Shown: piece after piece, positions 1-7,744 of the stretch
How positions within the stretch are numbered: the stretch's first letter is position 1
How the letters are laid out: each line of letters starts with the position of its first letter
IMG/VR virus record: IMGVR_UViG_3300032288_002578
Coordinates: 1 to 48,580 of that record
From: a virus
Direction: 5' to 3' (one strand)
Length of the DNA stretch: 48,580 bases
The notes under the pieces: generated by a model
Seen by the model: the letters and a program-made list of their open reading frames with translations, nothing else
The model's database searches: none
Told to the model about the DNA's origin: nothing
Made by a program: the position numbers and the translations under genes

Positions 1-354
1 GTAATTTCTGGCTAAGGGGGCTAAATAGCGTAAACGTTGGGCATTTTCGGCTGAAATTCCCGGAGATAGGGGTTTTTTGCGGATATAGCCTGTTTTTTGG
101 GTAAAATTCGACGGAAACGGGAGTTTTTGGTCAATTTTGCTTCGAAAATCGCCATTTTTGACCCAATATTGCACTGTAGAACGTCGAAAAGGTGGCGAAA
201 ATGCGTTTCCAATGGCTTGAAGTGCCCATCCAGCCTCAAAAAGTTGCCTAGCACGGCAATAAAGTTGCTGTTTTGACCCACTCAACGAACGGAGGAGGGT
301 AATTTCTGATTCTGGGAGCGATTCTTCTCTCGCATAACGTCGACGTTCTTCCAT
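1..354 (-). CDS. HTH protein, 3' end beyond window
   Basis: The frame is open from the ATG at 354 to the window edge (118 codons, no stop). The middle holds a probable helix-turn-helix: LFEAGWALQAIGNAF followed by RRSTVQYWV, the layout of small phage DNA-binding proteins. A -10-like TAAAGT with an upstream TGC lies 7 nt before the ATG and no Shine-Dalgarno is visible, so translation may be leaderless. A shifted frame in the same place (21-281) is an overlap shadow. Its target and role are unknown. Confidence 0.6.
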   Translation of the reverse strand, partial: MEERRRYAREESLPESEITLLRSLSGSKQQLYCRARQLFEAGWALQAIGNAFSPPFRRSTVQYWVKNGDFRSKIDQKLPFPSNFTQKTGYIRKKPLSPGISAENAQRLRYLAPLARNY

Positions 355-359
355 AACGT

Positions 360-922
360 ATACTTTAGCACGTTCTGTACAAGACAATGGGCGTCGAAGG
401 CTTCTGTACTGACGATTAAAAATGATACATTAACGATTTTTGCCTTTGGCGTATCAGACGGGAGTCCTAGTCCGGGAGACCTTTCGTAATCGTTTCGTGA
501 TGTTCAAAAATAAACGGGAACAGCATTTCATTCGCAACCAAACAATTACTCATTTGTAGCCTAATGATTACTTATTTACATCTCCAGTCAATGATTGCTA
601 TAAAAAATAATCTAGATAGCAACTAATCTGAACACCCTTACAACTTTTATGCTAAAACTTATCAACTTGACACTAAAAAACAATTCTTATTACTAATCAA
701 ACATAGACATAGACATAAATTATTTTTTGATTGACATCTAACGCTCTAGCAATGTCATTACATAAGAGACATAAAAGATTAGACATAAAGACAAAGACAC
801 TAAGACAAGTAAAACTAAAACATAAGTTGTATAAACACTTAGGCAACATTCCATTTTAGTATCAGCGTGAGTTGCTAAATAATAAACTTGACAAGACCCC
901 GCATAGTTGATAACCTTAGTGT
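360..922. other. AT-rich intergenic region with GACA/GACATA repeats
   Basis: About 560 bases separate divergent genes, with no convincing ORF. From about 700 to 830 the + strand repeats short GACATA, AAGACA and TAAGACA units, which could be iteron-like or simply AT-rich low complexity. The right end carries the promoter of the phosphatase gene. ACGT and GTAC stop occurring within this region (last GTAC about 406). Confidence 0.45.
888..916 (+). promoter_or_regulatory. Promoter of phosphatase gene, likely leaderless
   Basis: TTGACA, 17-nt spacer, TAACCT. The -10 box ends 6 nt before the ATG at 923, so transcription should start at or next to the start codon. Confidence 0.65.
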
Positions 923-1507
923 ATGAATACTAACAATGATAGAGAGACTAAGACAATGACAACTAATGAACCAGATTACAGAGAGTCAGTTGCTAGAGAC
1001 CCATTCGCAGGGGATGACATCAACTTGCCTTTATGGTCAGAGATTCTACCTAACCTATGGCAAGGTGGCACTTACGATAATGACAGAGTTGGAGACCGCA
1101 GTTGTCAGTTAGACATACCCGCAATTACCCGCAGAGAGTTCGATAGTGTCTACACCTTTTACGCCTTCGCCAATCCAGTTGATTGGCAAGTAAAAGAATA
1201 CCGCTATGGCTATTACGACTCTCCAGATACAGACTTCCCCGTATCGGAGTTCAAGCGTATTGTTGAGATGGCTCACGCTGATTGGAAGCGTGGAGAGAGA
1301 GTTCTAATTAGATGTCAAGCGGGACTGAATAGGTCAGGCATAATCACCGCTCTAGTGTTGATTCGAGATGGCTACTCACCGCTTGAAGCAATAGACCTAA
1401 TGAGAGATACCAGACACCCTTATGTCTTATTCAATAAGCATTTCGAGAATTGGATTCTGAAGCAACCAGTTGAATTTTGGCGAGAGAATCTAACTACCGA
1501 ATTCTAA
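923..1507 (+). CDS. Protein-tyrosine / dual-specificity phosphatase-like protein
   Basis: Residues 130-138 read RCQAGLNRS, a CX5R(S) phosphatase loop with nucleophile Cys131 and Arg137. The usual HC is RC here. An upstream YYDSPDTDFP segment (about 98-107) could supply the general-acid aspartate. At 194 residues it is the size of a compact cysteine phosphatase. It would hydrolyse phosphotyrosine, phosphoserine or a small phosphorylated substrate; which one is not visible. The 923 start fits a leaderless mRNA; ATG 956 is an alternative without a good ribosome site. The 3' end overlaps the terminase gene tail to tail by 14 nt. Confidence 0.8.
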   Translation: MNTNNDRETKTMTTNEPDYRESVARDPFAGDDINLPLWSEILPNLWQGGTYDNDRVGDRSCQLDIPAITRREFDSVYTFYAFANPVDWQVKEYRYGYYDSPDTDFPVSEFKRIVEMAHADWKRGERVLIRCQAGLNRSGIITALVLIRDGYSPLEAIDLMRDTRHPYVLFNKHFENWILKQPVEFWRENLTTEF

Positions 1508-2885
1508 AGAGACTACTTTTAGAGTCAGGTAATCTACGAGACCCCATTGACTTAGCGGTTATCTTACCGCCAGTAAATCCAGGGGGCGGCTTGATTAGTA
1601 GAGCAGTAAGAGCGTGGACTAAAGCGTCTACTCGGTCAGGCGACTTACCTTCACCTGGAACCCACGAGACCATTTGAGATTCTAGGTCAGCAAGATAACC
1701 AATGTGGTGAACACGCCCTTGCTCATAACCTAACACCACAGGCTCGGCTCTAAGAGCCTTGCCATACTTCGAGTGGACTTCAAGCACCTTGATACTAGGG
1801 TCAATGGTGTTGATAGCATTTCTAACTAACGCACCACCTTGATTGACTTCGGCTACAACAGGACAACCCCACTTGCGAGCCATAGCAACTACACGATTAG
1901 CCCAGACATCAGGCGACCCTAACACGCTAGCGTCTTCAAGCACCCACGCTTCCCGCTTATACAAGTCTCTCTCACCAGTTGAAGCAACTACAACAATTCC
2001 ACATTCATCTCTAGGATTCTCGGCTACCGAAGGGTCTACACCAATTACTCTAAGTGGAGTGTTGAGTGGATAAGCAGATTGTCTATGATTCTCGATTAGT
2101 TCATCAGTCCATAAAGCACCTTCGACTGAATCTAACATCTCACCATAAAGTTCTTGTTGAGCAAGTCTAGTTCCAGCGTAGACACCTGTAATAGCGTCAA
2201 GGTAAGCAGTTGATAAGTTTCCAGAGTTGTCCATAGTTGAACCACGACTAATCACAACACGACCAGTATTTTTTGCTTCTTCTAATAATTTGTAAAGCAA
2301 TGGAACACGCTTCGGAGTTGTAGTAATCATAATTTGTGGATTACGACCTAGACGAGTTCCAACACGCAAGTTATCGAACGCAGTCATACCCGCCGCATCA
2401 GGTGTTTGTCTCCAAGCGGCGACCTCATCTCCCCAAGCGTGAGTGAATTGTGGACCACGCAATGAGTCAGGTTCATCAGCAGTAAAGCAAGTCGCAGTAT
2501 TTCCGTTGGGCCAAGTTAGTCTTCGCTTCGAAGGTTCATACAATGGTCTCTCACTAGGTGGAGACACATTCATAATTCCAGATTCACCTTCGACAATAAC
2601 ATCTCGAACATCCGCCGCTGTTCTAGCAACTAGAGCGAATCGTCTCTGTCCAGTATTAGTGTATTTCGCTTGCTCACGAACCCACTCTGCCGCTGCCCTT
2701 GTCTTACCAGCACCACGACCAGCAAGATACATCCAAATTGCCCAATCACCTTCAGGTGCTTGCTGTTCAGGTCTACCCCAGACAGACCAATCCCACATAA
2801 GAGTATCGGGGTCGAACCCAGATAGGATAATCGCTCTCTCGTCATCAGGCAAGAGAGCGATTTGTTCCATAAGACTTTTAGCCAT
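1494..2885 (-). CDS. terL: Terminase large subunit
   Basis: A 463-residue DNA-packaging motor. Walker A is AGRGAGKT (about 55-62), Walker B ends WGDE (151-154), then a TTTP coupling-like motif, and a nuclease start VIGVDPS with later acidic residues. It would bind the small subunit and portal, cut concatemers and pump DNA into the prohead. The start MAKSLMEQ lies 17 nt after the preceding stop; a longer frame from 2978 would overlap that gene heavily. No strong Shine-Dalgarno is present, so translational coupling is likely. The portal gene is not adjacent, which is unusual. Confidence 0.95.
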   Translation of the reverse strand: MAKSLMEQIALLPDDERAIILSGFDPDTLMWDWSVWGRPEQQAPEGDWAIWMYLAGRGAGKTRAAAEWVREQAKYTNTGQRRFALVARTAADVRDVIVEGESGIMNVSPPSERPLYEPSKRRLTWPNGNTATCFTADEPDSLRGPQFTHAWGDEVAAWRQTPDAAGMTAFDNLRVGTRLGRNPQIMITTTPKRVPLLYKLLEEAKNTGRVVISRGSTMDNSGNLSTAYLDAITGVYAGTRLAQQELYGEMLDSVEGALWTDELIENHRQSAYPLNTPLRVIGVDPSVAENPRDECGIVVVASTGERDLYKREAWVLEDASVLGSPDVWANRVVAMARKWGCPVVAEVNQGGALVRNAINTIDPSIKVLEVHSKYGKALRAEPVVLGYEQGRVHHIGYLADLESQMVSWVPGEGKSPDRVDALVHALTALLIKPPPGFTGGKITAKSMGSRRLPDSKSSLFRIR

Positions 2886-2901
2886 AGGTCTATTGTATAG
2901 A

Positions 2902-3456
2902 CTACAAAATGGCTCTATTCTTCGATTGAATCGGAGTGTAGACCCTACTTTGACCATTGTGGTCAGTCTTATAGCCATAGCGTGCTAGTCGGAATCGAAT
3001 AGCAGAGTGAGACACACCTAGTCGCTTACCTAAGCGATAAAGTGGCACGCCTTCAACTTCGTGAGCGTGATTGAGCAGTCTCACATACTCTTCGGCTTCC
3101 GCTCTGAATCGCATAGCGTTAGAGCGAACCTGTTGAGCCATAGGTTGTAGTTCAAGCAAGCGAGCCAAGATTTCAGGTGAAGGCTCGACAAACTCTCGCT
3201 TTGCCTTTTCAGGATAAACAGGTGGTTCAGGAATAACATAAGAATCATCCAGTTCAATTGTTTGAGAGTGTTCTGAAACAATCTGTCTAGTTCTCTCTCT
3301 AGTGATTCCACATACTTCCGCAATGCTAGTTAGAGTCCATCCAGCGTTTTTGAGATTGACAATGTATTGGTTTCTTTCATCAACATCATTCACCTTCAAA
3401 AACTTATTTCTAACTTCATCAGGAAGATTTATTAGTTTCTTGATTTGTTTTGGCAT
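2902..3456 (-). CDS. Two-HTH protein, candidate terminase small subunit
   Basis: 184 residues with two helix-turn-helix segments: LTSIAEVCGITRERTRQIV (about 42-60, sigma region-4-like) and YRLGKRLGVSHSAIRFRLA near the C-terminus, joined by a proline-rich then helical linker. Position directly upstream of and co-oriented with the large terminase suggests a DNA-recognition small subunit. A transcription regulator is an equally plausible reading because terminase small subunits vary widely. Confidence in DNA binding is high, in packaging moderate. Confidence 0.6.
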   Translation of the reverse strand: MPKQIKKLINLPDEVRNKFLKVNDVDERNQYIVNLKNAGWTLTSIAEVCGITRERTRQIVSEHSQTIELDDSYVIPEPPVYPEKAKREFVEPSPEILARLLELQPMAQQVRSNAMRFRAEAEEYVRLLNHAHEVEGVPLYRLGKRLGVSHSAIRFRLARYGYKTDHNGQSRVYTPIQSKNRAIL

Positions 3457-3467
3457 TTCTATTCTTT

Positions 3468-3638
3468 CTATACTCTTTGTGCCAGTAAAGCAGACACAAT
3501 TGAAGACAGACCCAGAGCAAGCACAATGTTGCCAGAGTCATTTACGAAGATGGCTACGAAAATAGCCACCGCAGATAGTGAGACCGCTAAAACAGCAGAC
3601 CACACCACATCACGAAGGCGTGCTAGTAATTTCCACAT
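3468..3638 (-). CDS. Small membrane protein (56 aa)
   Basis: Starts MWKLLARLRDVVW, followed by two hydrophobic stretches (about 14-31 and 38-52). The ATG overlaps the stop of the HTH gene upstream as TAATG, indicating translational coupling. No family recognised. Confidence 0.6.
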   Translation of the reverse strand: MWKLLARLRDVVWSAVLAVSLSAVAIFVAIFVNDSGNIVLALGLSSIVSALLAQRV

Positions 3639-3871
3639 TACTTCCACGCACCAATTGCCTTCATCAACTCATTCGGACTTACCTTTAGCAACTCGCAGAG
3701 TGTTGAGAGAGTTCCAGATGGAATCTCACGCTGTAAGTGGAAGTAGCGACTTAGGCTCGACTTCTGTAATCCGTGAGCGTTAGCAAACTGATTTAGCGAA
3801 GGGTAGCCCATCTTTTGATAGCGAGCGACAAACCAATCCCAAGTTGCTTCAGATTGTTTATTTCTTTTCAT
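3638..3871 (-). CDS. Small HTH DNA-binding protein
   Basis: 77 residues from ATG 3871, chosen because GGAG lies 10 nt upstream; an in-frame extension to 3916 lacks a ribosome site. The segment LNQFANAHGLQKSSLSRYFH is a clear helix-turn-helix, followed by a Cro/XRE-like tail (GTLSTLCELLKVSPNELMK). It probably acts as a local repressor or activator of this operon. Confidence 0.7.
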   Translation of the reverse strand: MKRNKQSEATWDWFVARYQKMGYPSLNQFANAHGLQKSSLSRYFHLQREIPSGTLSTLCELLKVSPNELMKAIGAWK

Positions 3872-4055
3872 TTTTCTTTTCTCCAGTTTCTTTGTCTTTA
3901 GGTAAGACAACTCCAAGTAGAGTTATCGGTTCTTCATTCCAATCCAAGTCCAAGTCTTCATCTCGAAGTGGATTGACTTTGTTGCTAATAATTAGAGCAA
4001 CCGCAATGATTCCAATGAAGAGCAGAGCGATTAGTCCTAGATTTACAATGTCCAT
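3858..4055 (-). CDS. Single-span membrane protein (65 aa)
   Basis: One strong transmembrane helix (about residues 5-25, LGLIALLFIGIIAVALII) followed by an acidic then lysine-rich cytoplasmic tail ending EKKNEKK. The start overlaps the stop of the deacetylase-like gene as TAATG. Role unknown. Confidence 0.65.
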   Translation of the reverse strand: MDIVNLGLIALLFIGIIAVALIISNKVNPLRDEDLDLDWNEEPITLLGVVLPKDKETGEKKNEKK

Positions 4056-5026
4056 TAGACAGCAACTTTCTTAGTTCCGTTGTAGATGTCAGAGACAACA
4101 TTCGCCCAGATTCTAGGCGTGTGTGTCTCCGCTTGATAACCACCAGCACCACCGATAAGCACTCGACCTTCGGAGTGGCGGTTAGCCAAGTCAGCGACAA
4201 CCTTAGACGCATAGTGGTAGCCATCATAGGTGTATTTGAGACCCCAATACTCGCCTTCGTGTCCGTCAGCACCAGTTGCTAGCAGAATCACATCAGGTTT
4301 GTAAGAGTCAATCTTCTCGGCAATGTCGTCAATAGCCCAAGCAAATGCTTCATCACCTTCGCCCTGTTGAAGAGCGTAGTTGTAGATTTGTTTGTCTTCT
4401 ATCTCATAAAGATAGTTGCCAGTCTCTCCACGAATCCAAGTGTCAGAGTGAGTTGGATAAATTCCGTGTCCGTGAATCGAGAAGGTTGGAATACCAGAGT
4501 TCTCCAGTAGATTCTGAACACCATCTCCAGCGTTCACATCCCAGTCAATGTAGACAGGTCTCAACCCAGCCTTCTGAAACTCCAGAGTAGCCCAAGCGAA
4601 GTCATTGAATACGCAGAAGCCTTCAGACCATCCGTATTGAGCGTGGTGCTTAGCACCCTGTGGATTGAAGCCCACCTGTATTTCTCCAGCAATCATCTTC
4701 TCGGTCAGTCTCGCAGTTCCAGCGAACATCTTTAGAGCAATCTCACCCATCTCTAACCTATGTCCATACCAATCGTGGCTAAGACCTTCGTCAAGCACTT
4801 CAGATACAAACTTAGGGGAGTGAATACTCTCTAGGCGTTCTCGGTCGCCAGAGTCCACTTCAGGCTCGATTACGACCACATTATCCGAACCCAGTTCAGA
4901 GACTAGGTAATCGGTAGCAATCTTCGCCCGAATAGGCTTAGTTGGATGTGAGCCATCTCCGCTTCCAAGTAGCCACTTCAGGTAATCATCGCCATAGGCT
5001 ATGTGTAATTTTTCTTTATTTGTCAT
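4055..5026 (-). CDS. Histone deacetylase / AcuC-like amidohydrolase with altered metal site
   Basis: 323 residues, normal length for the family. Conserved elements: tandem His127-His128 in GAKHHAQYGWSEGFC, FND at 140-142, the metal loop DWDVNAGDGV (161-170), Asp254 in TGADGHEGE, and the GGY tyrosine at 297. In canonical enzymes the loop is DxDxHxGDG and its His is a zinc ligand; here that position is Asn165. Zinc may be held differently, or the fold may act as a binder. Known relatives remove acetyl groups from lysines, polyamines or small molecules. It leads an operon with the small membrane and HTH genes. Confidence 0.8.
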   Translation of the reverse strand: MTNKEKLHIAYGDDYLKWLLGSGDGSHPTKPIRAKIATDYLVSELGSDNVVVIEPEVDSGDRERLESIHSPKFVSEVLDEGLSHDWYGHRLEMGEIALKMFAGTARLTEKMIAGEIQVGFNPQGAKHHAQYGWSEGFCVFNDFAWATLEFQKAGLRPVYIDWDVNAGDGVQNLLENSGIPTFSIHGHGIYPTHSDTWIRGETGNYLYEIEDKQIYNYALQQGEGDEAFAWAIDDIAEKIDSYKPDVILLATGADGHEGEYWGLKYTYDGYHYASKVVADLANRHSEGRVLIGGAGGYQAETHTPRIWANVVSDIYNGTKKVAV

Positions 5027-5052
5027 TGTTTCTTTCTTCTTTCTTTTATTTG

Positions 5053-5081
5053 AGTTTATCTGTTATTGACTCTTATGTCAA
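5053..5081 (-). promoter_or_regulatory. Promoter of deacetylase-like operon
   Basis: TTGACA, 17-nt spacer, TAAACT; the -35 box lies 3 nt from a copy of the repeated TTCCAGGGG/TTCCACCC element. Confidence 0.7.
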
Positions 5082-5084
5082 AAC

Positions 5085-5114
5085 GGGGGGTGGAAAATCA
5101 CCACTCCCCTGGAA
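5085..5114 (+). repeat. Intergenic element A, copy 1
   Basis: GGGGGGTGGAAAA, a short spacer, then CACTCCCCTGGAA. First of 17 similar elements found only in gaps between transcription units from 5.1 to 28.3 kb. Confidence 0.7.
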
Positions 5115-5137
5115 TAAAGACATTTCAGGTCAGTTCA

Positions 5138-5296
5138 TCAGAAGATTTTTCCCTTCTGCCTACGCCCGACAGAGCCTTTGAAGTCTGCCTTTGGATAGAT
5201 GTTGTAGCATAGCCAGTCAAGTTTCTTTGATAATCCATAAAGACCAAAGGCTAACCTTCGTAGCACCCAGTAAAGAGTTTGATACACGATTTTCAT
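5138..5296 (-). CDS. Small basic protein (52 aa)
   Basis: Starts at ATG 5296 after a good AAGGAG site. Aromatic and basic (LYWVLRRLAFGLYGLSKKLD); possibly membrane-associated through an amphipathic helix. The ATG overlaps the previous stop as ATGA. No family recognised. Confidence 0.6.
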   Translation of the reverse strand: MKIVYQTLYWVLRRLAFGLYGLSKKLDWLCYNIYPKADFKGSVGRRQKGKIF

Positions 5297-5463
5297 CTGT
5301 TCTCCTTCTCGCTGATAATAATCACTCGTCTGCTCGGAGAGACTTGGATGTCAAGTCCTAAATCTGTTTGATTTATGAAGTGTATCTGTCTCCGTAGAGC
5401 AAACTTGAGACCAGCAATGAACATAAGTGCCATTGCGGGAATTACAGCCCAGAGTGCTACCAT
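5293..5463 (-). CDS. Small membrane protein (56 aa)
   Basis: N-terminal hydrophobic segment (VALWAVIPAMALMFIAGL), then a soluble tail. AAAGGA precedes ATG 5463. Coupled by ATGA to the next gene and driven by the promoter at 5489-5517. Confidence 0.6.
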   Translation of the reverse strand: MVALWAVIPAMALMFIAGLKFALRRQIHFINQTDLGLDIQVSPSRRVIIISEKENR

Positions 5464-5488
5464 AGTTAGTCCTTTCGTCTTTACTTCT

Positions 5489-5517
5489 AGATTACCACTT
5501 ATAGTCTAGTTTGTCAA
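5489..5517 (-). promoter_or_regulatory. Promoter
   Basis: TTGACA, 17-nt spacer, TAATCT, upstream of the two small membrane/basic protein genes; the -35 box abuts the stop codon of the next gene. Confidence 0.6.
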
Positions 5518-5519
5518 TA

Positions 5520-5747
5520 CTAGGCTTCGGGAATCTCAATGGGGGATTCTGACACCATTGCCAGTTCTGGCTTATTTGCTTCCAACTTAGAGATAAAACT
5601 CTCCGTGTCCACCATCCAGCCAGAGATTAGTAGCCTATCTACTCCAGAGTGAGACTCCGTATGTTGCTCGTCTAGTTTCTTTAGAGCATACTTGGCTAGT
5701 GAGATAGCAAAGGCTAACTCTTCGTCATTTAGATTGAGATTTGGCAT
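5520..5747 (-). CDS. Hypothetical helical protein (75 aa)
   Basis: AAAGGAC precedes ATG 5747. The N-terminal half (NDEELAFAISLAKYALKKLD) is predicted amphipathic helix. Acidic, no cysteines, no recognised family. Confidence 0.6.
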   Translation of the reverse strand: MPNLNLNDEELAFAISLAKYALKKLDEQHTESHSGVDRLLISGWMVDTESFISKLEANKPELAMVSESPIEIPEA

Positions 5748-5789
5748 TTCTGTCCTTTCGTCTTATGTGTAAGTGTTTCCTACTATTAC

Positions 5790-5818
5790 AGAATAGCACA
5801 CTAATCTTCTGTTGGCAA
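5790..5818 (-). promoter_or_regulatory. Promoter
   Basis: TTGCCA, 17-nt spacer, TATTCT with TGC just before it, overlapping the 3' end of the upstream gene. Confidence 0.55.
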
Positions 5819-6064
5819 GTCTCCGAGCCGAGATTTTAGTTCAATTTCGCTGTATTTGTAGAGTTCAGCAAACATTGAATCGGCATTGGGGTTTAGACCA
5901 GATTTGACCAGATAATCCACTCCAACCAAGATGTTGAATAGAGTTTCATCACTAAAGTCATACTCATTGGCAAAGTCTAAAACTTTAGCCTTTACACCTT
6001 TGTCATAAGCAGATAAAAACTCTAGAACTTCTGAATCTGTCATCTCTAAAACGGACTTCTTCAT
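5801..6064 (-). CDS. Hypothetical acidic helical protein (87 aa)
   Basis: AAAGG precedes ATG 6064. Mostly predicted helix, with no transmembrane segment or metal motif. It is the first gene after element A copy 2 and the extended -10 promoter at 6090-6115. Function not recognised. Confidence 0.6.
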   Translation of the reverse strand: MKKSVLEMTDSEVLEFLSAYDKGVKAKVLDFANEYDFSDETLFNILVGVDYLVKSGLNPNADSMFAELYKYSEIELKSRLGDLPTED

Positions 6065-6089
6065 AACAAACCTTTCGCTAACTACCTTT

Positions 6090-6115
6090 ATTGTAGCACC
6101 AATAACCGCAGTCTA
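6090..6115 (-). promoter_or_regulatory. Extended -10 promoter next to element A
   Basis: TGCTACAAT without a good -35. The CCACCCC end of element A ends 20 nt upstream of the -10 box, the same spacing as at the 10,433 gene, so the element may take the place of the -35 contact. Confidence 0.5.
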
Positions 6116-6141
6116 GGGGTGGAAAATGGAGACCCCCCTGG
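6116..6141 (+). repeat. Intergenic element A, copy 2
   Basis: AGGGGTGGAAAA, spacer, ACCCCCCTGG. It sits between a terminator and the promoter of the 6,064 gene. Confidence 0.7.
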
Positions 6142-6190
6142 CTTATGTCATAGATTTCAAAATGTCAGAGGTTGGGTTTATACTTCCCGA

Positions 6191-6220
6191 AATAAAAAAA
6201 CCCCGTGCCTTTCGGCACGG
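6191..6220 (-). terminator. Rho-independent terminator
   Basis: CCGTGCC/GGCACGG hairpin followed on the minus strand by a run of seven T; ends the 6,622 gene. Confidence 0.85.
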
Positions 6221-6241
6221 AGTTCCAGGGGGGCGGCTATT

Positions 6242-6622
6242 TTATAGGCAGATGTCAGCCGAACAATGTCTTCCGTGTCCAACTCTGTTCGGGAAACTAC
6301 AATTGAAGTGTGGAACTGGGTGTTCATCTTTACATCTTTGGCAATCGTCAGTTTCAGCCTGTCGCTTTGCTTCGTATTGCTGTCTCGCTAATTCTTCAGC
6401 CACTCTTTCTTGCTCACGCCTTTCAGCAAGTATTGCCTGATACTCTGGGCTTTCAGTTTTCTTAGGGGCTTTCAAGTATTCAGCAATAAGTTCGCTGGCA
6501 ATTTCTTTACTAGAGAAAACTATTTCATTCAGTTTTTCGCTCAAGTTAGGTGCGTATCTTTCTTTATCTAACCGCTTTAGAAATGCCCATTGCTTCTCTG
6601 TAATTCCAATTTTATTTTCCAT
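6242..6622 (-). CDS. Phage protein with C-terminal Cys/His cluster (126 aa)
   Basis: The N-terminus ITEKQWAFLKRLDKERY resembles the start of the neighbouring DUF6011 protein (SERQVSFIETLLRERVW), suggesting a shared helical module. A charged coiled-coil segment follows (about 60-92). The C-terminus carries CQRC, then His/Cys residues ending CSADIC, a probable zinc site. A good AGGAAGGA site precedes ATG 6622. Confidence 0.65.
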   Translation of the reverse strand: MENKIGITEKQWAFLKRLDKERYAPNLSEKLNEIVFSSKEIASELIAEYLKAPKKTESPEYQAILAERREQERVAEELARQQYEAKRQAETDDCQRCKDEHPVPHFNCSFPNRVGHGRHCSADICL

Positions 6623-6644
6623 TTATTTTCCTTCCTACATTTTC

Positions 6645-6674
6645 AGTATAGCACTATAACGCTAACCTTGTCAA
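6645..6674 (-). promoter_or_regulatory. Promoter
   Basis: TTGACA, 18-nt spacer, TGC-TATACT (extended -10). Confidence 0.75.
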
Positions 6675-7108
6675 ACATTTTTGATACAGACAGGGCCGAT
6701 TCCCTGCTCAACGCTTGCTGGGTCAGACAAGAATCTACCGCAGACACAACATAAGCCAGTCGCAGTTCCGAAGGCTCTCGCTTGCTCTAGGGTCATTTTC
6801 TGTTCAGGCTTCAGTTTGTAGATAGCACCCTGCTCATACTCCCACCCACCAGACAAGACAAGTTTCTTGGCATAAAGTCTGCCAGTCTCTCGACTTGGTT
6901 GAACTCGGTAGATGTTTCCATCTTCAAGTTGATAAACACCCATCTCGATACCAGCCAATCTTGACACCTTCGGTGCTTTTAGCAAGTTGTCAATTAGACC
7001 GCTTGCGTCTTTGCTAGTGAGAATCGAAAAATCTATTTCCTGTTCCCACACTCTTTCTCTAAGTAAAGTCTCAATGAAACTCACTTGGCGTTCGCTTGCT
7101 TTATTCAT
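6671..7108 (-). CDS. DUF6011 zinc-motif protein
   Basis: The C-terminal 30 residues contain LCCVCGRFLSDP and then GIGPVC, the DUF6011 signature (CxxCGRxLxDPxSxxxGIGPxC), which probably binds zinc. The N-terminal helical region matches the start of the 6,622 gene product; a central segment (about 60-100) is beta-rich. Two adjacent ATGs (7111, 7108) are possible; the second has the better distance from AAGGAA. DUF6011 is common in actinophages and plasmids, and its function is unknown. Confidence 0.8.
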   Translation of the reverse strand: MNKASERQVSFIETLLRERVWEQEIDFSILTSKDASGLIDNLLKAPKVSRLAGIEMGVYQLEDGNIYRVQPSRETGRLYAKKLVLSGGWEYEQGAIYKLKPEQKMTLEQARAFGTATGLCCVCGRFLSDPASVEQGIGPVCIKNV

Positions 7109-7137
7109 CATTTCCTTCTTTCTCTCCTTCCATAATC

Positions 7138-7166
7138 AGTATAGCACTTGACTCTGATAAACGCAA
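7138..7166 (-). promoter_or_regulatory. Promoter
   Basis: TTGCGT, 17-nt spacer, TGC-TATACT. Confidence 0.65.
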
Positions 7167-7202
7167 CTATAAAGGCGTGTCTTATGTCATAAACCGAAGG
7201 GA

Positions 7203-7232
7203 CTCCGGGGGCAGCATCTCTTTCCACCCACC
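7203..7232 (-). repeat. Intergenic element A, copy 3 (variant)
   Basis: On the + strand CTCCGGGGGC, spacer, CTTTCCACCCACC. The TTCCAGGGGG half is degenerate. Confidence 0.55.
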
Positions 7233-7245
7233 GCACGCCTTCGAA

Positions 7246-7277
7246 ATAAAAAAAGAGCCAGATTTCTCTGGCTCTTT
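7246..7277 (-). terminator. Terminator
   Basis: AGAGCCAGA/TCTGGCTCT hairpin followed on the minus strand by seven T. Confidence 0.85.
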
Positions 7278-7329
7278 CCGTAGGGAGTGGTGATAAATAA
7301 GCAGTTTAGCCACTTACTTAGGTGGAGTC

Positions 7330-7569
7330 TTACTCGCCCTTCAAAACCTTCAGGCGTTCCAGAATTGCGTCTAGAACTTCAGTCAATGCTTTTAGATTGT
7401 CAAGCGACAAGTCTTGAGCAGTCTTACTTCTAGCGATTACCGAAACATTATTCTTCATAATCTCTAGCAGACTATCCATACCGCTACCAACTTCTTTGTA
7501 AGCGATAAGCAGTTCGCCAAGTTCCATCTCTGAAACTTTGTCAATCATTTCTTGATACTTTTTTTCCAT
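7330..7569 (-). CDS. Hypothetical helical protein (79 aa)
   Basis: Almost entirely predicted alpha-helix with heptad-like leucines, so a small coiled-coil or helical bundle. Last gene of a three-gene unit behind two membrane proteins, so possibly peripheral to the membrane. Its ribosome site is purine-rich but weak. Confidence 0.6.
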   Translation of the reverse strand: MEKKYQEMIDKVSEMELGELLIAYKEVGSGMDSLLEIMKNNVSVIARSKTAQDLSLDNLKALTEVLDAILERLKVLKGE

Positions 7570-7570
7570 T

Positions 7571-7744
7571 TTATCTTTCTTTCTTTTTCAAGTATTCGGC
7601 AACTGAAATTACAATCGAACCGAAGATTAGTAATACTCCAAGTCCAGCACCAACTAGAAATGAATTTATACTTCCGTGCTGACTTGTGAAATAGAATCCA
7701 GCACTTGCTGAAACCGCACCTAAACCAAATAACAGATACTTCAC
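7571..7744 (-). CDS. Small membrane protein with GTG start (57 aa)
   Basis: The GTG start overlaps the TGA stop of the preceding gene (GTGA), a coupled arrangement. Two hydrophobic segments (about 3-20 and 28-50) end in a KKKER tail. Possibly partners the upstream membrane protein. No family recognised. Confidence 0.55.
   Translation of the reverse strand: MKYLLFGLGAVSASAGFYFTSQHGSINSFLVGAGLGVLLIFGSIVISVAEYLKKKER

Noticed and set aside
700-830. Replication origin iterons
   Set aside because: The GACATA-like repeats are short and irregular, and no inverted repeats or initiator gene lie nearby.
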